DNA of 14,292 nt. It comes from Bacilli bacterium. GTDB taxonomy: Bacteria; Bacillota_I; Bacilli_A; RF39; UBA660. The notes under the pieces are model-generated. The model saw only the letters and a list, made by a program, of their open reading frames with translations, was not told where the DNA came from and did not search any database. A program made the translations under genes and the position numbers. This document shows positions 7,174 to 13,648 of the stretch, in pieces. Location of the stretch: contig JAEDNL010000031.1 in assembly GCA_016302505.1 (NCBI GenBank), forward strand, positions 1 to 14,292. Direction: 5' to 3'. Each line of letters begins with the position of its first letter. The stretch's first letter is position 1.

Positions 7174-9342
7174 TTAATTTTTGAATTGAGAATTATATAA
7201 TTCAGCATAAAAGCCTTTCTTTTTAATTAATTCATCATGGTTCCCTTGTTCAATAATACTGCCTTCCTTCATAACTAATATATGATCAGCATTCTTAATT
7301 GTAGAAAGTCTATGTGCGATTATAAATGATGTTCTTCCTTTAGTAAGCTTATCCATTGCTTTTTGAACTAGTTCTTCAGTTCTAGTGTCTACTGAAGATG
7401 TTGCTTCATCAAGTATTAAGAATGGTGAGTTTTTAATCATTCCTCTAGCAATAGTAAGTAATTGTTTTTGACCAGAAGATATTGAATCATTATCACCTAT
7501 TATATAATTAATAGTTTTAGGTAGTGATTTAACAAAATGATCAACACCTACTACTTTCAATGCATTCCATACTTCTTCATCAGGAACATTATCTTTATTA
7601 TACTTAATATTATCTTTTATACTTCCTTCAAATAACCAAGTATCTTGAAGTATCATAATAAATAAATCATGAACATTTTCTCTTGATAATTCTTTTGTGG
7701 AAACTCCATCTATCAATATATCTCCATCATCAATCTCATAGAATTTCATAAGTAGATTTACTATAGTAGTTTTACCAGCACCAGTTGGTCCAACTATTGC
7801 AATTTTTTCTCCACTTTTAGCCTTAAAATTAAAATTTTTAATTATTGGCTTAACAGCATTATATCCAAATGATACATTCTTAAATTCTATATCACCTTTT
7901 ACATTATTTTTATCAAGTACTTTCTCTATATTCTTTTCATCAGCCATTTCTTTTTCTTCAATAAATTCAAATACCCTTTCAGATGCTGAAGTTGCAGATT
8001 GAAGTTGAGTCATACTTTGTGCAATTCTAGATAATGGATTAGTAAATAATCTTACATATATCATAAAAGCAACTATAACACCAAAAGTAATATTTCCTTT
8101 TAATACAAGAACAGCACCTACTATACATACTGCAACATAACTAAAATTACCAATAAAGCCCATTAGAGGTGGCATAAGCCCTGATAAAAATTGACTTTTC
8201 TTATTACACTCATATAATGAACTATTATATTTATCAAACTTCTTAGTTGATTCATCTGTACCATTATATGCTTTTATTACTAGACTAGATGAATAAGCCT
8301 CTTCTATATGACCATTTAGTTTGCCTAGCTCAATTTGTCTTTTTACAAAATACTTTTGACTATTTTTCATAATAATGCTCATAAATATAAACCCAAATAA
8401 ACTAGATAGTACACCTGTAATAGCCATATAAACATTAGTTGAAAACATCATAATAATTGAACCTATAAATAAAGTTACTGATGACATAAATGTACCAAGA
8501 CTATTTTGTAAAGACATATTAATTGTATCAACATCATTAGTTATTCTTGACAAGATATCACCATAACTATTTTTATCAAAATATTTAAGAGGCAATTTAT
8601 TTATCTTTTTAGATATTTTCTTTCTCAAACCATATGCAAATTTATTAGATACATCTACCATAATAATATTTTCAAAATAATCAAATATTGCGCTTATCAA
8701 GAAGATACATATTAAGAATATTCCTATTTTATTTACTTTATTTAAATCAATTTTAGGTTTTATAAGACTCTTAATACTTTCAGGTAACTTATCAAGACTC
8801 TTATACATAGATGTTTCATCTGTACTACTAGAAGTAAGACTTAATAGTTTTAATTTATCACTATTAGATATTGAAACACCATTTATTTTAGTATCACTTA
8901 ATATCAATAATTTTACGCTTTCAGGAAGTGATAATATACTGCTATAAACTTCCTTTTCATTTTTATTTTTTATAGTAGATAATGTTTCATAATATTTAGT
9001 TTTATCATTATTATTTAATGTTTCCAAATTAGATTCACTAAGTATTATATTATTCTTAAAATCATTTTGAATATCATTTGTAATTAATTCCATATTCTTA
9101 GTGTTAATACCAATACCCTTAGATATTTCATCTGTTAAATCACTTAGTTTATTTGGTCCTAATATAGATAATACACTACTTAGTACTGATAAAATTAAAG
9201 CAATTATTATTGGTATTATAAAAGGTTTTAAATAGTGAACTAGTTTTTTTATAGCAAGTTTAAAATCTTTTGGTTTTTCATTAACTCTACCTGGTCCATG
9301 ATGAGGAATATTTCTTTTAGTTTCTTTTTCTTCATTATTCAT
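7174..9342 (-). CDS. ABC exporter half-transporter, subunit with canonical Walker B and an extracellular insert
   Basis: The 722-residue protein is a type IV (former type I) half-exporter: a cytoplasmic N-tail with HHGPGRV (14-20), six membrane helices, and a C-terminal ATPase. ATPase motifs are Walker A GPTGAGKTT (about 517-525), Q-loop LQDTW, an altered signature SSGQK (622-626), Walker B LILDEATSSVD (about 639-649) with the catalytic Glu, and H-loop AHRLS near 675. Between helix 1 (41-61) and helix 2 (206-229) lies an external insert of about 140 residues, making the protein longer than the usual 580-600. It pairs with the product of 9335-11089, whose gene it overlaps by 8 bases; AAAGGAGG precedes its ATG. 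Family members (LmrCD, BmrCD and TM287/288 types) export drugs or lipids, but the substrate is unknown. Confidence 0.92.
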   Translation of the reverse strand: MNNEEKETKRNIPHHGPGRVNEKPKDFKLAIKKLVHYLKPFIIPIIIALILSVLSSVLSILGPNKLSDLTDEISKGIGINTKNMELITNDIQNDFKNNIILSESNLETLNNNDKTKYYETLSTIKNKNEKEVYSSILSLPESVKLLILSDTKINGVSISNSDKLKLLSLTSSSTDETSMYKSLDKLPESIKSLIKPKIDLNKVNKIGIFLICIFLISAIFDYFENIIMVDVSNKFAYGLRKKISKKINKLPLKYFDKNSYGDILSRITNDVDTINMSLQNSLGTFMSSVTLFIGSIIMMFSTNVYMAITGVLSSLFGFIFMSIIMKNSQKYFVKRQIELGKLNGHIEEAYSSSLVIKAYNGTDESTKKFDKYNSSLYECNKKSQFLSGLMPPLMGFIGNFSYVAVCIVGAVLVLKGNITFGVIVAFMIYVRLFTNPLSRIAQSMTQLQSATSASERVFEFIEEKEMADEKNIEKVLDKNNVKGDIEFKNVSFGYNAVKPIIKNFNFKAKSGEKIAIVGPTGAGKTTIVNLLMKFYEIDDGDILIDGVSTKELSRENVHDLFIMILQDTWLFEGSIKDNIKYNKDNVPDEEVWNALKVVGVDHFVKSLPKTINYIIGDNDSISSGQKQLLTIARGMIKNSPFLILDEATSSVDTRTEELVQKAMDKLTKGRTSFIIAHRLSTIKNADHILVMKEGSIIEQGNHDELIKKKGFYAELYNSQFKN

Positions 9343-11089
9343 GTTCTAATTCCTCCTTTGATAATTGTGAGTATGCTATTTCCTTATAAACATCACAATT
9401 CTTCATTAATTCTTTATGAGTACCTTTTCCAACAACAACGCCTTTATCAAGTACAATTATCATATCGGCATTAATAATTGTACCTATTCTTTGAGCAACT
9501 ATTATGTTAGTAGAAGTACTTGTATACTTTTTAAGTTCATGTCTTAATATATAATCAGTTTTATAATCAAGAGCACTAAATGAATCATCAAATATATATA
9601 TTTCAGGATCTCTTGCGATAGCTCTTGCTATAGATATTCTTTGTTTTTGACCACCAGATAAATTAGTTCCACCCTGTGATACACTAGAATTATATTTATC
9701 TTTTAATTTTAATACAAAATCTTCTGATTGAGATACTCTGATTGCTGATTCAATTTTATCATCAGTGACTTCATAATCACTCTTTTTTCCAAAAGAAACA
9801 TTATCTTTAATACTACCACTAAATAATATTGCTTTTTGAGAAACATAACCAAGTTTATCATATAAAGATGATAACTTATATTCCCTAACATCAACATCAT
9901 CTACAAGTACAGACCCTTCGCTAACATCATAGAATCTAGTTATTAGGTTTATCAATGTGGATTTACCACTACCAGTAGATCCTATTATTGCAACTGTCAT
10001 ACCAGGTTCAGCTGTAAACGATACATCTTTTAATACATATTCATCACTATCAGAATATTTAAATGAAACGTTTTTAAACTCAACTTTTCCTTTAGTTTTT
10101 CCTTCACTTATTTTACCATCTTTAATTTTACATTTAGTATCTAATACTTCATTAATTCTATCAGCAGAAATAGAAGCTCTTGGATACATTATAAATATCA
10201 TTGCAAGCATTAAGAAAGATGATATAACTTGCATAGCATAAGATGTAAATACAACCATATTACTAAATAAATTAATTCTTTCACTAAACAAAGCAGAATC
10301 TAACATATATGCACCAGTAAAATATATTGCAAGAGATACACCATTCATAATTAAATACATAACTGGAGAAGTTATACTCATCACTTTTTGATTGAATAAT
10401 TGTGTATTTGTTAATTTCTTATTTTGATGTTCAAATTTGTTCTCATGATAATTTTCTGCATTAAATGCTCTTATGACTCTTATACCTTTTAAATTCTCAC
10501 GAGTAAGTCCATTTATTTTATCTATTAATTTTTGAACTATTTTAAATTTAGGTAATACTAATATTACTAAAACAACTATCATAATAATAAGTATTAATAC
10601 TCCTGAAGCTGTTACCACTGTCCAAGTAAAATTCTTACCAATTATTTTCTTAAGTGCCCATATAGCAGTTATAGGTGCTTTAATTAATAATTGAAGTCCC
10701 ATAGACAATATCATTTCAAGATTAGTAACATCATTAGTAGTTCTAGTTATTAAACTACTAGTACTAAATTTTTTAATTTCTTCTAAAGAAAAATCACTAA
10801 CTTTATTAAATAATTTACTTCTAAGATTCAATGAGAAATTAGCAGTAATATTAGCTATAATATATCCTACTATAAAAGAATCAATAAGACTTGTAAAAGC
10901 ACAAAGAGTCATATATAATCCTTGAGTTAATATCTCGTTAATAGTACCATTTGTTTTAACAAGAGTAGTTATCTCAGTCATATATTCAGGTATTCTAAGT
11001 TCTAAATATACTTGAAATACTATTAATAAAATAATAATAGGCATTAATATATAATCTTTTTTATTAAGATTTTTAAATATTTTTATCAT
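9335..11089 (-). CDS. ABC exporter half-transporter, subunit with degenerate catalytic site
   Basis: The 584-residue protein has six membrane helices and a C-terminal ATPase with Walker A GSTGSGKST (about 370-378), Q-loop YVSQKAILF, canonical signature LSGGQKQR (about 477-484), Walker B IYIFDDSFSALD (about 496-507) and an H-loop position that reads VAQRIGT (about 531-537). Asp replaces the catalytic Glu and Gln replaces the switch His. Its partner, encoded immediately downstream, carries the deviant signature. The deviations therefore fall in the same composite site, as in heterodimeric multidrug exporters of the LmrCD/BmrCD/TM287-288 class, where only one site hydrolyses ATP efficiently. The ATG at 11089 lies inside the end of the marR-type gene (17-base overlap) with AAAGGAG six bases upstream. 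Confidence 0.92.
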   Translation of the reverse strand: MIKIFKNLNKKDYILMPIIILLIVFQVYLELRIPEYMTEITTLVKTNGTINEILTQGLYMTLCAFTSLIDSFIVGYIIANITANFSLNLRSKLFNKVSDFSLEEIKKFSTSSLITRTTNDVTNLEMILSMGLQLLIKAPITAIWALKKIIGKNFTWTVVTASGVLILIIMIVVLVILVLPKFKIVQKLIDKINGLTRENLKGIRVIRAFNAENYHENKFEHQNKKLTNTQLFNQKVMSITSPVMYLIMNGVSLAIYFTGAYMLDSALFSERINLFSNMVVFTSYAMQVISSFLMLAMIFIMYPRASISADRINEVLDTKCKIKDGKISEGKTKGKVEFKNVSFKYSDSDEYVLKDVSFTAEPGMTVAIIGSTGSGKSTLINLITRFYDVSEGSVLVDDVDVREYKLSSLYDKLGYVSQKAILFSGSIKDNVSFGKKSDYEVTDDKIESAIRVSQSEDFVLKLKDKYNSSVSQGGTNLSGGQKQRISIARAIARDPEIYIFDDSFSALDYKTDYILRHELKKYTSTSTNIIVAQRIGTIINADMIIVLDKGVVVGKGTHKELMKNCDVYKEIAYSQLSKEELEHE

Positions 11090-11522
11090 CAGTTTCTCCT
11101 TTTAAATTATTTTGTATTTGAGTGCATACTTTAAAAAATATTTCTAAGTCACTACTATCAATATCTTTGATAATCATCTCATCAAACATCTTAAAACTAT
11201 TTTTAATTTTACTATTAATATTTTTAGATAAATCAGTTAATTCTATTCTTTTACTTCTTAAATCATTTTCAGAATTAGTTAATTTAATAAGTCCATTTTT
11301 CTGCATAGTTTTAACTATTCCACATATTGTTGATTTTCTTAGTGGAAAGTTTTTACCTAAATCCTTTTGATATACACCTCTTTTACTTTCACTAAGATAT
11401 TTTATTATCATTATTTGAGATGGACTAATAAAATCCATGTTTTCTTTTTTAGTTAAAGATATTATTTTCCTAATAGTAAGATTATGTATTTTTTTAATTT
11501 CTTCACTCACACTATTATTCAT
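11073..11522 (-). CDS. MarR-family transcriptional regulator of the ABC exporter operon
   Basis: The 149-residue protein has the MarR winged-helix plan: helical dimer termini and a central DNA-binding domain (about 33-100). The latter has SPSQIMIIKYL, YQKDLGKNFPLRKSTICGIVKTMQKNGLI as helix-turn-helix and recognition helix, and a wing with N-D87-L-R89-S-K-R-I-E-L-T. Asp87 and Arg89 match the conserved wing D-x-R. Such proteins usually repress their own operon and are released by small phenolic or lipophilic compounds. Here the gene leads an operon with both half-transporters, and a palindrome lies over its promoter, so it is probably an autorepressor controlling export. The ATG at 11522 has GGAGG four bases upstream. 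The inducer is unknown. Confidence 0.9.
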   Translation of the reverse strand: MNNSVSEEIKKIHNLTIRKIISLTKKENMDFISPSQIMIIKYLSESKRGVYQKDLGKNFPLRKSTICGIVKTMQKNGLIKLTNSENDLRSKRIELTDLSKNINSKIKNSFKMFDEMIIKDIDSSDLEIFFKVCTQIQNNLKGETDDKNI

Positions 11523-11533
11523 ACACCCTCCAT

Positions 11534-11551
11534 TAGTTAGGCAACTAACTA
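11534..11551. promoter_or_regulatory. Probable operator for the MarR-type regulator
   Basis: A near-perfect inverted repeat TAGTTAG-gcaa-CTAACTA (7-base arms, 4-base centre) lies between the -10 box and the regulator's ribosome-binding site and covers the predicted transcription start near 11549. A second register, TTAGTT-aggc-AACTAA (11533-11548), overlaps it. The size and position fit a MarR dimer site that blocks initiation. Confidence 0.7.
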
Positions 11552-11555
11552 TATA

Positions 11556-11583
11556 ATTATAACCAATATAAATTATATGTCAA
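11556..11583 (-). promoter_or_regulatory. Sigma-A-type promoter of the marR-ABC operon
   Basis: On the minus strand a perfect TTGACA (11583-11578) is followed by a 16-base spacer and a perfect TATAAT (11561-11556). The predicted start near 11549 lies within the palindromic operator. Both hexamers match consensus exactly, so the promoter should be strong when the regulator is off. Confidence 0.85.
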
Positions 11584-11613
11584 TTAATTTCACAATATTT
11601 TGACAAAGAAAAA

Positions 11614-11635
11614 GACTGAATAATTAAATTCAGTC
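11614..11635 (-). terminator. Rho-independent terminator after the pilin-like gene
   Basis: A perfect stem GACTGAAT/ATTCAGTC with a six-base loop starts two bases after the stop codon of the pilin-like gene. On the minus strand it is followed by TTTTTCTTTG. It isolates that gene from the marR promoter downstream. Confidence 0.85.
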
Positions 11636-11637
11636 AA

Positions 11638-13236
11638 CTATTTATAACAATGTGTTTCTTTTATAGCATTAACAGAGTCAGAATGCTTTTCTCCTTTAAA
11701 TGCATCACATCTTATATCAATATTATTTTTATCACCTTTAAATACTGCACTTTGAAGTTCATTATATCCAAAAGCAGAATAACCAATATAAGTAAGTGAA
11801 TTAGGTATAGTAACTGTTTTAAGTCTATTTCCATAAAATGCATAGTCTCCAATATATTCTAATCCTTCTGGTATCATAACTGAAGTTATACCAATTGGTT
11901 TATACCAACAGCCTATTTGTCCAATTTCATATTTATTATTAGTAGATGTTGGTAAAACAATGTTATGACCACATTCATAACCAAAAGCCCGCTTACCTAT
12001 ACTTTTTACTTGAACACCATTTATTTTTTGTGGTATAACTACTTTCATTGGACAGGATGCACCATTACTATTATTATCTTCAAAATAATAATATTGTTCT
12101 ATTTCTTGTGTTTCATTATTAAATTTAAAGCATTTTTCACTAGTGTCATTTAAAACTACAATTTCACGTGTATATTTTTCATATCCATCTTTAGTTCTTA
12201 TAACATAATTATATTTATATGTACCTTCTTTAGTATCTATTTTTCCATATTCAAATACTTCATTATTGGCTGTACTTAATGTTGTTCCATTATAAGAAAT
12301 ACCACTATCTTTATAACTTGATACCTCTTTTGATTTTAAATAAGTTGTTTCATCACCATTAACTATAAAAGGTTTATATTCTATAGAAAAATTATTTATT
12401 GAGGTTGTACTATTAAACTTAAAAAGCATATGTACCACATCATTATCTTTAACTTCAAAATTTTTAACAGATTCGTTCAAATTAACAATTAAAGCTTTTT
12501 TTTCAATACAATTTAATATTTCATCCTCATTTTCTGCACTATTCTCACACTCATTAATCATCGAATCTAACACTAACAATACCATATTATTATTATTTCT
12601 GTATTGATATACTCCTGCATTACTAGGTTTATAATTAATTAAAAGCTCTTCTCCACTAACAGTTGTAGATAGTTTATTGTCTTTAACAGTAATAGAATTT
12701 TTGCTTTCATTATATGATTCGATAACACTAGAGGTTATATTAATACCTACTTTATTAAAAAATGCTGCATAACTATCTCCATCTTGTACTTCAAATTTAT
12801 CATTTAATATTTCTTTTGTTCCAACATTTATTATAAGTTCATCTTTAGATGATTTTTCTGCGTCAATCACTTTTAATTTTGATAAATCAACAAATGTACC
12901 AGAATTACCATCACTTGTTACGTCTATCATTAAAAAGTTTTCATATGTACCACTACCTAGCACATCTATTGTTACCTTTCTATCTTTAACAGTAGCAGTA
13001 CATTCTTTAAATTTACTTCCTGTTAATAGTTCATTACAATCAAATGTTGTTTCATTTGATGTAAATAATTTTCCTTGTGATACATTTGCTGTCTTTCTTG
13101 CTTGAACTATAAATGCATTCTTTTTGGAATCATTAAACATTTTAAGTACATTTGGAATTGCTATTATAACTAGTATTGCTAATATTGCTATTACTGCTAG
13201 TAACTCTACTAATGTAAATCCTTTATTATTTTTCAT
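11638..13236 (-). CDS. Type IV pilin-like anchored protein with C-terminal BspA-type leucine-rich repeats
   Basis: The chosen start at 13236 gives 532 residues beginning MKNNKGFTLVELLAVIAI. This is a prepilin peptidase site (cleavage after Gly6; Glu at +5 of the mature form) with a hydrophobic helix. An upstream in-frame ATG at 13266 is rejected because it lies inside the predicted -10 box and has no ribosome-binding site, whereas AGAAGGA lies eight bases before 13236. After the pilin helix comes a long extracellular region. It includes an Ig-like segment (GTYKYNYVIRTKDGYEKYTR, DUF5011-like) and then LRR_5/BspA units near the C-terminus: VVIPQKINGVQVKSIGKRAF, VMIPEGLEYIGDYAF and VTIPNSLTYIGYSAF. 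BspA repeats often mediate adhesion or protein binding, so a surface adhesin is plausible. No pilus assembly genes are in the window. The gene is monocistronic. Confidence 0.85.
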   Translation of the reverse strand: MKNNKGFTLVELLAVIAILAILVIIAIPNVLKMFNDSKKNAFIVQARKTANVSQGKLFTSNETTFDCNELLTGSKFKECTATVKDRKVTIDVLGSGTYENFLMIDVTSDGNSGTFVDLSKLKVIDAEKSSKDELIINVGTKEILNDKFEVQDGDSYAAFFNKVGINITSSVIESYNESKNSITVKDNKLSTTVSGEELLINYKPSNAGVYQYRNNNNMVLLVLDSMINECENSAENEDEILNCIEKKALIVNLNESVKNFEVKDNDVVHMLFKFNSTTSINNFSIEYKPFIVNGDETTYLKSKEVSSYKDSGISYNGTTLSTANNEVFEYGKIDTKEGTYKYNYVIRTKDGYEKYTREIVVLNDTSEKCFKFNNETQEIEQYYYFEDNNSNGASCPMKVVIPQKINGVQVKSIGKRAFGYECGHNIVLPTSTNNKYEIGQIGCWYKPIGITSVMIPEGLEYIGDYAFYGNRLKTVTIPNSLTYIGYSAFGYNELQSAVFKGDKNNIDIRCDAFKGEKHSDSVNAIKETHCYK

Positions 13237-13264
13237 ATTCTTATTCCTTCTACTATATATTTGC

Positions 13265-13294
13265 ATTGTATCATTTTAATTAAATAATAGTCAA
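13265..13294 (-). promoter_or_regulatory. Promoter of the pilin-like gene
   Basis: On the minus strand TTGACT (13294-13289), an 18-base spacer and TACAAT (13270-13265) form a sigma-A-type promoter. Transcription would begin near 13258, downstream of the ATG at 13266 and upstream of the ATG at 13236, which fixes the start choice for the gene. Confidence 0.7.
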
Positions 13295-13324
13295 TTTACA
13301 TTTACTTGACATTTAGTTAGCAAA

Positions 13325-13348
13325 AAGACAGAGAACATTCTCTGTCTT
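13325..13348 (-). terminator. Rho-independent terminator closing the peptide cassette
   Basis: The arms AAGACAGAGA and TCTCTGTCTT form a 10-base stem with a four-base loop, directly after the stop of the second peptide gene. On the minus strand it runs into TTTTTG. It marks the end of the exporter-peptide transcript before the pilin-like gene promoter. Confidence 0.88.
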
Positions 13349-13349
13349 A

Positions 13350-13514
13350 TTAATCTTTAATTGGGCAGACTCTATTTTCTTCACTTCTCCTTATTGAAGA
13401 TCCTATTGTTCTTCCTAAATCCAGTGCTAAATTAAATAATCTTACCGCAGCATTAATAATAGTACCAGATATTTTAGTTCCTCCTTTTATACATTTAAGT
13501 TCTGAATCTATCAT
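13350..13514 (-). CDS. Double-glycine leader peptide B (putative bacteriocin precursor)
   Basis: A 54-codon ORF begins at the ATG overlapping the stop of peptide A (ATGA) and ends at TAA 13352-13350, just before the terminator. The first 12 residues, MIDSELKCIKGG, match the double-glycine leader consensus, with Glu at -8, Leu at -7, Ile at -4 and Gly-Gly at -2/-1. The predicted mature part has 42 residues from Thr13. It starts with a hydrophobic, helix-prone half containing GRTIG (34-38, a GxxxG motif), then a basic SIRRSEENR stretch and a C-terminal VCPIKD with one Cys (Cys50). Such leaders direct processing and export by C39-peptidase ABC transporters. No strong Shine-Dalgarno precedes it, so coupling to peptide A is likely. 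It could be a bacteriocin, a pheromone or another exported peptide; mature activity is inference. Confidence 0.8.
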   Translation of the reverse strand: MIDSELKCIKGGTKISGTIINAAVRLFNLALDLGRTIGSSIRRSEENRVCPIKD

Positions 13515-13648
13515 TCTTCACATTTTAATGGTCTTAAATAACCATCTACTACTCCTGCAAAAAAAGTTATTAATGTACCTATTATTCCTATTACTACCCA
13601 ATCTGCTGCACCACCTTTAATTAAATATAATTCTTCTTTTCCTAACAT
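13511..13648 (-). CDS. Double-glycine leader peptide A (putative bacteriocin precursor)
   Basis: A 45-codon ORF starts with ATG at 13648-13646, sharing one base with the stop of the upstream ABC gene (TAATG), and has AAAGGA seven bases upstream. The leader MLGKEELYLIKGG (1-13) fits the ELxxIxGG consensus: Glu -8, Leu -7, Ile -4, Gly-Gly. The predicted mature peptide has 32 residues from Ala14: AADW, a hydrophobic segment rich in Val, Ile, Gly and Phe, GVVDG (32-36, a GxxxG motif), then YLRPLKCEE with a single Cys43. Small size, GG leader, GxxxG and a paired second peptide are typical of two-peptide class IIb bacteriocins; I recognise no specific named family. It sits between the exporter gene and peptide B on one transcript. 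Confidence 0.82.
   Translation of the reverse strand: MLGKEELYLIKGGAADWVVIGIIGTLITFFAGVVDGYLRPLKCEE

Noticed and set aside
9709..9900. Minus-strand 63-codon ORF inside the half-transporter gene
   Set aside because: It is a shifted-frame shadow of a strongly conserved ATPase region.
9957..10241. Plus-strand ORF of 94 codons
   Set aside because: It is antisense to the ATP-binding domain of the half-transporter and has no ribosome-binding site or recognisable domain. Other plus-strand frames at 5943-6149, 6590-6784, 11122-11370 and 11965-12153 are rejected for the same reason.
13306..13334. Plus-strand TTGACA as a divergent promoter, and TTAGTTAG next to it as a second MarR site
   Set aside because: No -10 box lies at the right distance and no plus-strand gene follows. 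TTAGTTAG here is only a half site without the inverted arm.
13480..13492. AAAAGGAGGA as a Shine-Dalgarno for another small gene
   Set aside because: These bases encode the Lys-Gly-Gly of the peptide B leader, and no start codon with an open frame follows at a workable distance.
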